DNA of 64,000 nt from Gautieria morchelliformis. Its lineage: Eukaryota; Basidiomycota; Agaricomycetes; Gomphales; Gomphaceae. The notes below the pieces were generated by a model. It searched no databases, had not been told where the DNA came from, and was given only the letters and a program-made list of their open reading frames with translations. The position numbers were made by a program, and so were the translations under genes. Positions within the stretch are counted from its first letter, which is position 1. The number at the start of each line of letters is the position of its first letter. The DNA lies in NCBI GenBank assembly GCA_015179125.1, contig WHVA01000339.1:62001-126000 (forward strand), given 5' to 3'. Below are positions 10,525 to 20,757 of the stretch, in pieces.

Positions 10525-11148
10525 ATGAACGTTACCTTCCTCCAGAGTGACCCGCTCACCAATGTCGTTGTTGACAGCAGCACTGGACAACACCTCTACG
10601 AAGTCAAGACCAGTTCATGGAAAGCTGCCGCTCGCACCACAACTGTTCGAAGTTTAAAACCAGGTGTTGCTTCTGGCCAAGGCCAGATAATCGCTGCCGA
10701 GATACACTGGCGCGCGCTAGCTTATTCTACGATCACATTACACGGGAACACCATGCGCATAAAAGACTGGTTGGCGAAGACTAGCGCATTAAGCCCGTAC
10801 GTAGCACTGCCATGCTTATTTGCCTTTCAATTCCACTCATGCAACTCGTCGCCCAGATCTAGAAAACTCGTTGCACCCGATGGGAACTCGTATGTGTGGA
10901 GCCGAAGCCCCGGCAAATTCACAGTAATGGGCATCATTCTGCTCCTCTGTCAGCACTTATTAATCACTTCCGTACAGCTTACGGACGTCGACACTAATAC
11001 CCAAGTTGCACAGTCTCACCGTTACAAGATCGGGTTGTTTGGAGCTTCAAGGAAGATGAACATCGATATTTCGTCCCAGGCGATGGATTTCCAGGATATT
11101 ATTGTCGTTAGCTTCATCATCTTGGAATTTCGTGCCAGGGCCGGTTAA
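10525..11148 (+). CDS. DUF6593 domain protein, tandem copy 3
   Basis: Third tandem paralogue (MNVTFLQSDPLTNVVVDSST). Exon boundaries match copies 1 and 2, with introns after the ALSP codons (about 10799-10857) and after KFT (about 10926-10979). Here both introns are in frame and free of stops, so the whole span reads as one 207-residue frame; the intron 2 part would encode a very hydrophobic stretch (MGIILLLCQHLLITS). Spliced, the protein is close to copy 2 and ends FRARAG. Whether the unspliced form is made is unknown. Confidence 0.75.
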   Translation: MNVTFLQSDPLTNVVVDSSTGQHLYEVKTSSWKAAARTTTVRSLKPGVASGQGQIIAAEIHWRALAYSTITLHGNTMRIKDWLAKTSALSPYVALPCLFAFQFHSCNSSPRSRKLVAPDGNSYVWSRSPGKFTVMGIILLLCQHLLITSVQLTDVDTNTQVAQSHRYKIGLFGASRKMNIDISSQAMDFQDIIVVSFIILEFRARAG

Positions 11149-11348
11149 TGCTGCTGCTGCTGCAGGTTAGCCACATGCCTGGTTCACTTTGATGCCTCGA
11201 ATACTGTCCTACTCTGTATTAAGTAGCCCTATACCATGAATGCATGTACTCAGCTTCTCAGACTATTTCCAAGTACACGTTTTGACATCCGGATAGGAGG
11301 TTAGGATGCTAGCGCCGAGGCGGGCTTACATGTCTCAGCTGTCTTCGG

Positions 11349-11534
11349 ATGTCCACCCGAAGCCCCCAAGCCCACGATCGAAAACTCCATCAATCCGAAT
11401 TGTCGTATTCTTTCATTGATGGCGAGCCGCTTACTGTGACACTGCATGGAATTATATTTCATGGAATACATTACCAGAACGTAATAGTTATTAGCTTCAT
11501 TATCATGGATCAAAGAGATCAGGCAAAGGATTAA
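11349..11534 (+). pseudogene. relic of a fourth DUF6593 copy
   Basis: The end of this short frame (NVIVISFIIMDQRDQ) matches the C-terminal QDIVVISFIIME of the array, and VTLHGIIFHG resembles the ITLHG block, but the N-terminal domain and the middle are missing. Read as a decayed, internally deleted copy at the edge of the array. Confidence 0.5.
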
Positions 11535-11578
11535 ACTGATAGCAGGGCAAGAGACTAGCATATGGAGCAGTGGACGCT

Positions 11579-11908
11579 TCAGTCAGCAGAAGCAGTCTCC
11601 GTTGGAACAGAATCCGCGGCGTCGACTGCAACATGTGCCGGAATAGCTGATTCATAGAGCCACTTGACATAGATCGCTTCTGGAACTTGCGAGATTCTTA
11701 CCCTGCTTCCTCGTTTCTTCAATTTGCGCAGCCTGTGAATAGGCAAAAAATCGATCCTGAAACTGGCAATGACCGTCAAAGCCAGGCCTTCCGGTACGCC
11801 GTAAAGGCCTGCATGGACGTCATCCATGGAGGAACAGCCGGCGAAGCCTATGAGGATAGTAGATTACACCCCGAGTTACCAGAACGGCAAGTCAGCGTGA
11901 ACAGCTAG
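11579..11908. other. unrecognised open frames, possible decayed gene
   Basis: Open frames exist on both strands (minus 11579-11827; plus 11687-11908, with QPVNRQKIDPETGNDRQSQA). Neither is recognised, neither has a clear promoter or introns, and both are short. From 11908 to 12290 I see nothing definable. Confidence 0.25.
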
Positions 11909-12291
11909 TGCCATCCACTATACTACCCTACAGCAGAGAGCAGAACGTGTATGCGGACACGGCTGTTCACACAGGATACACAGCTGGGGGCACACATGTC
12001 CAGCAAGAAAGATATGTTCGCCGACTCACGAGTACACAATAAGTGTACGCTGCGATACGCGACGCTCAATCAAAGCGGACTCGCAATGGTATGCCATTAA
12101 ACATACAACTGATCGCTCACAGAAGACCTTACGAGTTCGCGGACCCAGACCGTGCACAGACGCAGTAGCTCAGCCATTGTCTACACATCTGAAACACATG
12201 ACATACAAGACATAATCAGCCCATTCGCATAATTGGGGACCGTCGCTGCGTAGCACGGTCGATTGATCAAACGGACGAACGAGGTCCGATC

Positions 12292-14159
12292 TCATGGAAT
12301 CATGATCCACTGGACATCCTCATCCAATCCTAAAGGTTCTCCACTGAAAACATCAGTCATCTTGCCTTTCCAGTCACGAACCCGTTCCCAAGGCTTCTTT
12401 TGCGTTAATGTGCGCAATGCCTGACGAATGCCACTTGGAGAGAGCAGTTCAAGCTCACAATGGCATTCCCCGAGTTTCAAGCGGGGGGTGCGCAAATGCC
12501 AAACCATCCATGGGCCTAAAACGACCCTCACAAGTGTCGGGCGAATGTCCTGAGAAACCCGGTGGACAAAATCGTGCTGATCGCCCGGTGAAAGCCAAAA
12601 GGATAGGCTAATATCCGCACTGCAGGAGAGTGTGAGGAATTTCAGAGAGCCCAAGTCTCTGAGCGGTTCTTCGATCTCCGCTATACAGTCGAGCATGTCG
12701 TAAAGCTGTGAGGTGCTATTTCAGCCAGGGAATAAACCAAGGCTCTATGCCATGATATACGTACACCATGCCACATCCGAAGTTCAAGCTGCAGATGAAC
12801 AACGTTCGGGAAACATGAACGGAGCATTGTCACCCATGTATCCTTGTGAACAAGGGGCATGAAGAGATCCTGTATACCTTCGCCGTTAATCTTGAGGTTA
12901 TTCCAGCTATCGTGTTTTGTTTCCATCTGTTGAATGTAATCGAGGTCGGTGAAGCTTCCCATATGGATATGCGGGAACACAGTCAAACCATGCAGAGCGG
13001 GCATGAAGATGGCATGACCCAGCCCTTGAAGATGGCAGCCCAGCGCCAGCCTCGTAACGGGCCGGGAGTGAACGAACTTCGGAGCTAGGGCGGAGGGTCC
13101 AGAAAAGGACCGCAGATCAGGCAAGTCGCCTCGATCGAGGTCAAGGGTTGCGTAAGAGAATGTAGTTCGCCCACTAACAATGGGTGGCAGGGCACTTGTC
13201 CCACCAAGAACATGATCAATACCACCTTCATGAAGGCTTACTGTCAGATCTAGGAGAGCAGGGTGTGCTTTAACAAACTGAATAAACATCGGCACGGGGA
13301 TCCTGGAGAAGTCTCCGCTGAGCGAAACAAGGCGTTGTGAAATACGTGGAAGTAGGAAATGAAGCCAATAACAGTCGGCAATAGCCAAGGATTGAAGAGT
13401 TGTTGCGCCGACAAGGGCAGAGAAGGCTTCCTCGAAGACATGCCTCAGCTGGAAGTCTGTATCTTCCATGGTGAATTGACGCAAAACGGCAAATGGTGTT
13501 TCGTGGATACCAAATATGGCAACGGCGGGACAATTGCTTCTGAGATCAAGATTACACCAGAGGACTACCAGCCGCTGCAAGGCTGGTAGTCTGCCGACAG
13601 CTTGCAGCAGGAAATATGAAATCGGTGTTTCCGACAATCTAAGCTCGTTCAAGTTGTCAAGTCTTGACAATACGGTGGGGAATTGCCTCAGGAAGGTCCT
13701 GGTCATCTGAACCTCAGATTGGTAGTGGCTTTCGGACCAGGAAGACCAGTTAGAGATGTCGCACTTCTTTACACTGGTCCGGAGCGTTTCCATTGGCTGA
13801 AGCCGCTTGATAATACTGGCGCACCAGGGCCCTGTTGGTGTCCGGCATCTTGAATGTTTTGCCCCGCCATCAAAGTCAAGGCAGCGGGCGACTTCGTGAA
13901 CTGCGTAGTATGCAAAGAACCTGCAAACAGGGGCAAGACACGTTAAAATTTCATGGTATGACCTCGTATCCATGCTCGGGTCCACGCTGGGTTGTATCCA
14001 TGCAAATATTTCCTCGTAAATGTCGACTGGAATATGCTTCAGGTGACGTGACCCGGAAGCGCGTTCAGGACCTGTTCTGTCGTTAGTTTGATCCTCGTAA
14101 TAGTACAAGCTAGGAAGCTTACACCGCCATTTCAAGAATGCGCCTGAGAAACCTGTCAT
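12292..14159 (-). CDS. F-box / leucine-rich-repeat-like protein
   Basis: Probable substrate adaptor of an SCF-type ubiquitin ligase, of the large expanded mushroom F-box family. An F-box-like helix set is visible near residues 38-90 (HIPVDIYEEIFAWIQPS ... LAPVCRFFAYYAVHEVARCL), followed by irregular leucine-rich segments (LNELRLSETPISYFLLQAVG, LPALQRLVVLWC, TTLQSLAIADCYWLHFLLP). Exon 1 ends at 12765; a 59-nt phase-0 intron (12706-12764) joins it to the last exon, which starts LYDMLDCIAEIEEP and ends DVQWIMIP at 12292. The start at 14159 is uncertain: an upstream exon with a splice junction near 14060-14120 is possible. The substrate cannot be inferred. Confidence 0.7.
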
Positions 14160-14553
14160 CTGTAGCTGTGATTATGACTTCCGTGAGGTCATGGATAAGC
14201 GCCCGCCTTGTCAGTCGATGTTTGTTCCAAGCGCTCGAGGTTCTGGTATAACACAAGCGCAGCACACGTTGGAAGGGTGACGCAAGCAAACCGTGTCACT
14301 GCATGTGACAATAATTCAGGGTTCCATTGTTCTTCAAGGTCTCTAGAGTGATCAGCAGAAAATTTTAACTAGTTAGTACGTTCTCTTCCTCAGTCGTTTG
14401 CATACAAGTGAACACTGAGGTAAGAAATTCATTACTAGTCTTGTGTTCTCTTACTTATCTATATGCTTTGTAGAGCATCTCGTATAGCTATTCTTAAAGG
14501 TTATGGGCCCCGCACCTAAACCACAGACCACTCCTCAACAGCTCCTTTCTGAT
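14160..14553. other. intergenic, nothing definable
   Basis: No gene, repeat end or RNA gene recognised. Short AT-rich stretch with matches to general promoter composition only. Confidence 0.35.
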
Positions 14554-14810
14554 TATGTCTACCACAACTCTTACTACCACCTCCCTTCCTCAGTCCCAAA
14601 GCTCACGGCCAATGGTCTCAACTGGTCCATGTTCTCGATGTGTTTCCAAGATGCCATCGAAGCCAGGGGCCTGTGGGGGTACTTTGATGGCACGACCCCA
14701 CAGCCAGCCATCAGCATAAGATAGAGGACACTGTAGACGCTGAGATATCCATGTATCTCAACATCTAGCGCTGGAGCACCCACACCGACCCCATAGATCA
14801 TCGAGGGTAG
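14554..14810 (+). mobile_element. Ty1/copia gag fragment (fossil)
   Basis: A short piece of a copia-type gag N-terminus (VPKLTANGLNWSMF, IEARGLWGYFDGTT), the block that precedes the UBN2-type gag domain. No LTR, protease, integrase or RT of this element is nearby. It is a broken remnant of uncertain age. Confidence 0.6.
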
Positions 14811-15168
14811 ACGATTCCCTACTTGAGGGACTGTATAGTAGCGGAGAGACCCAGAGATGACAGATCATCCTTAGCTCTTCCTCCCATACCAGACTATGAG
14901 TTCACGTTGTCTCTCCAGTATTTACGCGATCTACATCTTTATTCGTTCCTATTTGACGCGATCCGCGTCCACAACACTCTAATAGGGCACCCTTCCATAA
15001 TCTACTTTAGCCCAATATTTTGAGCTCAATAGACGTTCACATGGTCACTTTTTCACAACTTTGCATCCTACAATCCATGCAAATAACCTCTAGAAATCAG
15101 TCCCAGGAAACTGAATATTATTTGCATAAAAATTGAGCTGTATATAGACAAAAAACATGAATTTTACA

Positions 15169-16836
15169 TAGTGATGGGCACAGCCTGGCTTGGCCTGAAA
15201 GCTGTGGCTTTGGCCTGGCTAGCGCCGGCTTTGGCTTGCAAAATCCTGAGCCAGGCCGTTGGCACTTGGCCTGGCTCGGCTCCAGCTTGGCCTTGGCTTG
15301 GGCCATGGCCTGTTGGTGGGGGAATGGCTTGAATCCCATTGTAGACACAGATATCATTTTTTTGTATGTAGCGCAAAAGAGATTAAAAATCTTCCTTAAA
15401 ATTCTTCCTCACACTGTAGGCATAGAAAGGTATTCTGGTTGAAAAACTGTTCAAAAAACTGTAAAGATATTCCAAAAATTTTCAGTGTTTTTTATGTAAA
15501 AAAAAACTTTAACAAAATTTTGTGTTTTTGTTAGAATTTGTTAAGCAAGAAAATTGTAAAAAAAATTCAAAGTTTTTTGCAGAGTTTTTTTATGTGTTTC
15601 TTTGTGTTTTCACAAAGAACCATATAAAAACACATAAAAATTTTGCAAAAAACTTTAAATTTGTTTACAATAAATTCTAACAAAAACACAAAATTTTGTC
15701 AATGTTTTTTTATATAAAAAACACTAAAAAAAATTGGAATATCTTTACAGTTTTTTGAACAGTTTTTCAGACCAGAAAATTTTGCTATGCCTCCAGTGTC
15801 ATTGTTGATGATGTCGTCATTATTACCTTGTGAAACACTTGCATATGCCTGCGAAGTGTAGATACATCATTGATGTATACTTTACTGATTCATAAATAAG
15901 TAAATAAGTAGAGTTCAAAGGCCATGGTGTAATATACCAACACAGTGTGCAATCAATTATTTTTCTTCTGGCTTCCAGTTCCACCCATGTGTCAGCAAAA
16001 AAGAATTGAGTATCTAATGTGTGATCCTTTGGGTTTCTGGATTTCATTGCTGGTACCTCATCTATCCCATCTATATTTACCAGCCATCCATCCGGGTGGG
16101 CAGCATCATGGTCTAGGACCGGCTGTGCTTCAGCGGGTCTTGCTACTGCTAGGTAAATCAGTAAATCAGACATTGAAACAAAAAAAGGGCCAGGTTATGA
16201 ACCAGGAGAGCTTACCAGGTATCTCTTTCTCTGATTGACTTGCTTTTGAAATATCCTTCTGTTTACCTGCCCCGGCCTGTAATTGTTCAGGTGCCGCCTT
16301 TGGTCTCTCGTCTCTATGAGCATCCACCTCTCTTGCCGAACCAGCCTGTTCTTTCTGAGCCACCATTTTGTCTCCTGCACCTGTCTTCGCCGCAAGGGAA
16401 GTCTTGGTGGGTTGCCGGGCCATGTTTAGGGGATCACGTAATGCCGCACTGGGTTTCACCACGCGTCCAGTGCTTGTGATTGTTCACGCTGTAACTAATT
16501 CACTTTCATGATCAGAAGAATTGTTGGAATCATTGATACGATGACAACATGTGGCAAGTGGGTAGAGAGTAAGGTTTAAGACCACTGTAACTACACTACA
16601 TATCATGAAAAACTTTTTATGTATGTGCCAGTATCAGAGCATGTCCTTTTGGGTGACCGAAGATCCTGGATTTAAGCGCCCGCAGGCCCTGGCTTCCTGG
16701 CTTGGCTCTGGCCTGTCAAAACCTGAGCCAGGCCCTGGAGCTGGATGTGCCAACAGCTTGGGCCTGGTTTGGCTCGGCCTATTGGCAGCTCAGCCTGGCC
16801 CGGCAGATGGCCTGGGCCGAGCCGTGCCCATAACTA
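15169..16836. mobile_element. hAT-type DNA transposon, non-autonomous, with 8-bp TSD
   Basis: Both ends carry the same inverted terminus: TAGTGATGGGCACAGCC at 15169 and the complement of TAGTTATGGGCACGGCTCGG ending at 16836. A perfect 8-bp duplication ATTTTACA flanks them (15161-15168 and 16837-16844), as expected for hAT. Subterminal zones (15180-15320, 16680-16825) are packed with GCCTGG/GGCTTGG-type repeats, a usual hAT feature and probable transposase-binding region. At 1668 bp the element is too short to encode a full transposase. Reverse-strand frames 15823-16173 and 16166-16462 may be the 5' remnant of the transposase gene (DTQFFFADTWVELEARRK before a Cys pair resembles the region before a BED-like finger), which is a weak call. 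Confidence 0.82.
15411..15799. repeat. 389-bp AT-rich near-perfect hairpin nested in the hAT element
   Basis: Arms of about 190 bp pair around a centre near 15611 (TTTGTGTTTTCACAAAG). The outer ends read ACACTGTAGGCATAG and the complement of ACACTGGAGGCATAG. It resembles a fold-back MITE. No clear target duplication was seen at its ends. Confidence 0.7.
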
Positions 16837-16844
16837 ATTTTACA

Positions 16845-17020
16845 AAAGTGCAGGAAATCACTTCTATGATGCAAGGACATGCTCAGAAAATTTTGGGGCA
16901 AGGATGACGAAGGACATTTGGCCGCTTACATACTCAATCACGTGACCTCGGCAGAGCACGAAAATTGAAGCAAAGCTGGCTAAACCAACCACATCTCTAT
17001 ACCTAGAGCATCTAGCATGG
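16845..17020. other. host spacer between hAT element and gypsy element A
   Basis: No gene seen. It ends with the target GCTGG (17021-17025) used by element A. Confidence 0.4.
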
Positions 17021-17025
17021 GCTGG

Positions 17026-17554
17026 TGTAAGAACCCGGCCTTTGGCTGGTTACTTACTGGTAGAACCTTCTTCCGAGCCCGAGCCTTGTGATATTCGTGC
17101 CTGAGTACATATGATCCTTATCCTGCGCCCGAGCCCGAGCCCGAGCTTGAGTTCATATCCGACCTTGATCCCATGCCCGTATCCCCTTAGTTACTGATTC
17201 CGCTCCATCACGCATCATTCGTATATTACCTCGCCCTGACCTCCACTGCCCCTGACTCGTACCCTCGCTCGTATATAACCCCCCTTGTATGCATTCCTAC
17301 TCCTCAGTCTGAAAATCAACTATCGTATCCCTTCGATCCTTAGCTAGTTTCTAAGCCTCGCCTCTTAAGCCAAACCTCACCTCTTATTCGTTTACCTCCG
17401 AAGTTGGGACTCGTGCGTAGGGTCGGCGCAGCACATAAACTGAAGCCAAGTCCCTCTCCGACTTCCCCATCCAAACCTCGCCCCGTAACCTCGGACCTTG
17501 CCTCGGGTTTCGTCCCCGACCTCGGTCAACCTTACGACAGATCGTATCATAACA
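17026..17554 (+). repeat. 5' LTR of element A
   Basis: 529 bp, TGTAAGAACCC ... CATAACA. It contains a TATA-like TATATAACC near 17272 and, near 17305-17316, CAGTCTGAAAAT, the complement of the site directly after the LTR. Rich in CCTCG and CCCGAG. Confidence 0.85.
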
Positions 17555-17568
17555 GTATTTTCAGACTG
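17555..17568 (+). promoter_or_regulatory. self-complementary primer site of element A
   Basis: ATTTTCAGACTG (17557-17568) is the exact reverse complement of CAGTCTGAAAAT (17305-17316) at the likely RNA start. Tf1-type elements prime reverse transcription with the folded 5' end of their own RNA instead of a tRNA. Confidence 0.6.
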
Positions 17569-17598
17569 CTTACACCCTACGTATCCCTTTTCTTCACT

Positions 17599-18825
17599 AT
17601 GTCCATGATAACTCGTTCTCGCACCCTTCGGGGTATCTCAGGACAACGACGTTTCTCGGAAGCCCCCGACGACTCACCACCGTCCCCGGGGATACCCCTC
17701 GCAGACCCTGCCGAGCCTAGTAACAAAGGCAAAGGTAGGGATAACCCCGGTGATCCTTCAGGTGATCCAGGTGATGGCTCTGGAAGTTCTGACAATGATC
17801 AGGACCTCCCCAGCCTACCACCCGAGGACCTCGGTGACCTCGAGGACAACGAGCTTATGCATCGAGTGTTCATCAAACTCGCGAAACCTCGCGAGTCCGA
17901 AGCACGAGCCAAGGTCAAGGAACCAGATAGTTATGACGGTACTGACCAGGCCAAGCTTCGCACCTTCTTCCTTCAATGCGTACTCAACTTCCGAGATCGC
18001 CCCACAGCTTTCAAGACTGGGGCCTCGAAGGTGCAGTATGCTATTTCTTACCTGTCCGGCTCAGCTCTACAGTATTTCGAGCTGGCGATCCTCGGCGAAG
18101 TCCAACCCGAGTCAGATTGGCTCGAGGACTGGGACAGCTTCAAGGCCGAGCTCGAGCTCAACTTCGGCCCATACGACAACGCCGCCCAAGCCGAGATCGA
18201 CCTCGAGAAGATCGTTATGAAAGAGCACCACAAGGCCGCGCGATTCTTTATCGACTTCGCCCGAGCTTCGACTCGGACTCAGTGGAACGATGCGGCCCTT
18301 CGACACTTCACCTACAAGGGCTTGGCCAAACGAATCAAGGACGACTTACTTCACTTCCCTCGATTCCGCAGCCTCGCCGAGCTTAGGAACTTCGCGCTGG
18401 AATGCGACAGCCATTACTGGGAGCGTAAGGAATACTACACCATGATCAATGGTCGTAGCCCCAGCCTGCACGCACCGCTAATCAGTCCAGCAGCAATGCC
18501 ACTAACAACAACCAGTCCTCCAGCGGTTCCAATAACAATAAGAACCGCAACAAGACTAACAACAGCGGCAAGGGTTCCAACAACAACTCTTCGAACAACA
18601 AGAGCCAGCCCGACATTTCGAGCAAGCTCGGGAAGGATGGCAAACTACTCCCGAGGAGCGCCAACGTAGGGTCTACCAAGGCCTTTGTCTGCTTTGCAGC
18701 ACCAAAGGCCACATCGTCAAGGACTGCCCGAAGAACAAGTCTACCAGTGGTAGCGGTTCTAAAGGTCGAGCAGCGAAGACCCCTCACGAGGGGACTTCGG
18801 CTTCCATTACGGAGGTGAAAAAATA
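17599..18825 (+). pseudogene. gag region of element A (fossil)
   Basis: Capsid-type retrotransposon gag: DSYDGTDQAKLRTFFLQCVL, LNFRDRPTAF, ALQYFELAIL, FIDFARASTRTQWNDAALRH. The C-terminal part has a CCHC knuckle (CLLCSTKGHIVKDC). A long acidic Pro/Gly/Asp stretch precedes the capsid. Confidence 0.75.
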
Positions 18826-18939
18826 GGTAGCAACCTCGGAACCACACGATCCGAGGATTGCGGTAACCTCACCCGTGTGCTCAGACTCAGTGCCGCTTCT
18901 CATTCATTGTCCAAAGATTCCCTTAATGTAGACTAACCT

Positions 18940-20507
18940 CGCCTTCGCTCCCCAACGTCGCTTTGTTGCATTAGTTGACTGCGGGTCCTCAGATTGTTTT
19001 ATTGAATCCAGATTTGTCCAGAAGTACTCTATGCCTGCTTATCCTGTCTCCCCTATACCTTGAAACTATTTGACGGTAGTACTAACACTACCATTACCCA
19101 AGCTCTAGACCTCTGCATTTGCTTTCCGACTGGCGAACAACAATGGGTTACCTTCTACATACCTCGCTCGACTCGAGTTGCTCGATGGTACTTGGCCACA
19201 ACTGGCTCACCCGCTACAATCTGTCGATTGACTGGGTATTGGGCAGTATTACTTTCAAGACCATCGACCTAACAACGACTCCAGCGACCACGGCGACGTC
19301 AGCCCGCTCAGCTTCGGCTACGACTTCGACCTTGCCTACGGCATCTTCACCCCCGCCTCTGACCTCGCCTCCGAAGTTGCAAGCACCGCTCGTTTCCCTA
19401 ATCAATGCACCCGCTTTCATATGCGCATCTATATTGGAAGGGTCCGAAGTGTTTCAGCTCAATCTGGCTTCGCCTGAGCTCCTCGCCAGAGGGGCAACAT
19501 CGGGAGAAAGTTCTTCCGAGCTTTCTGAGAACGTTAAGAAACATGTTCCCGAAGTATATCAGGACTTTGCAGATGTATTCAGCAAAGCACGCGCTGACAC
19601 TCTAGCTCCCCACCGACCCCATGATATCAAAATCAACCTCGAAGAAGGGACCTTGCCGCCTATCGGTCCCATCTACTCTCTCTCGGCTTCTGAACTCAAA
19701 GCACTTGGCGAGTTCATTGACAAGCACTTGAACATCGGGTTCATCCGACCTTCACCCTCACCTTTGTTCGCAAAAAAGATGGCTCACTTCGGTTGTGTGT
19801 CGACTTCCGAGGTTTAAACAAGATCTCGAAAAAAGATCGGTATCCATTGCCATTGATTGCTGACTTACTTGATGCTCCAAAGAATGCTCGCATTTATACG
19901 AAGATAGACCTTCGTCACGCTTACCACCTCGTACGGGTGGCCGAGGGTGACGAATGGAAAACCGCCTTCAGGACTCGCTATGGGTCTTTTGAATGGTTGG
20001 TTATGCCATTTGGTCTCACTAACGGCCCTGCTGCTTTCCAGAGATTCATGAACGAGATTTTCGCCGACCTTTTGGACGTTTGTGTGGTGGTATACTTGGA
20101 TGACATACTAATCTACTCCAGTGACCCCTCCAAACATGTTGAACATGTCAAGGAAGTCTTGCGACGACTGCGACTCAACAACCTCTTCCCCAAAGAAGAC
20201 AAATGCGAGTTTCATCGCGATTCAGTTGAATTCCTCGGCTACATACTCTCTACCGAGGGCCTAACTATGGCAAACGACAAGGTAAAGGTCATTCAAGACT
20301 GGCCTGAACCTCGCAAAGTTCGCGACATCCAATCCTTCCTCGGCTTCGCCAACTTCTACCGACGTTTCATCCACAACTACTCCGACATCACCATTCCTCT
20401 CACCCGACTCACCCGCAAGGGTACCCTTGGAACTTTTCCGAGGATTGTCGGCAGGCTTTCAACTTGTTGAAGAAGGTGTTCACTACCGCTCCTATCCTTA
20501 CCCACTG
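18940..20507 (+). pseudogene. protease/RT region of element A (fossil)
   Basis: A protease-like stretch is followed by RT with [40 protein letters not shown], the YLDD catalytic box and [18 protein letters not shown]. It stops where element B's LTR begins at 20508. Broken. Confidence 0.75.
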
Positions 20508-20721
20508 TGTAAAGATGTCGATCTTAGGACCTTGTATCACAAGGGCACTGCAGAACTTGACCAATGAGTGGTATTCTGAATGCTACGTAGTGACAGGTAA
20601 GAGTAAGATGCGATGGGAACCGCTGGCCGGTTCCCACGCATAAACTATACAGTGGGTCCCTAAGGGGCCCACTGGGATTATGTAATAACTATTGTACATG
20701 TAGATACACAGGTTATTTACA
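20508..20721 (-). repeat. 3' LTR of element B
   Basis: 214 bp; on the minus strand TGTAAATAACC ... CATCTTTACA, with perfect TGTAAA/TTTACA ends, preceded on that strand by the purine tract AGAGGGGGAGGG. Confidence 0.7.
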
Positions 20722-20757
20722 CCCTCCCCCTCTATAGATAACTATAGGGGTTGACTA

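Noticed and set aside
12846-14086. Plus-strand open frames opposite the F-box gene
   Set aside because: Antisense shadows of a well-supported gene with recognisable F-box and repeat structure.
15164-15357. Repetitive Ala/Lys/Pro-rich protein on the minus strand
   Set aside because: It is the translation of the GCCTGG-type subterminal repeats of the hAT element.
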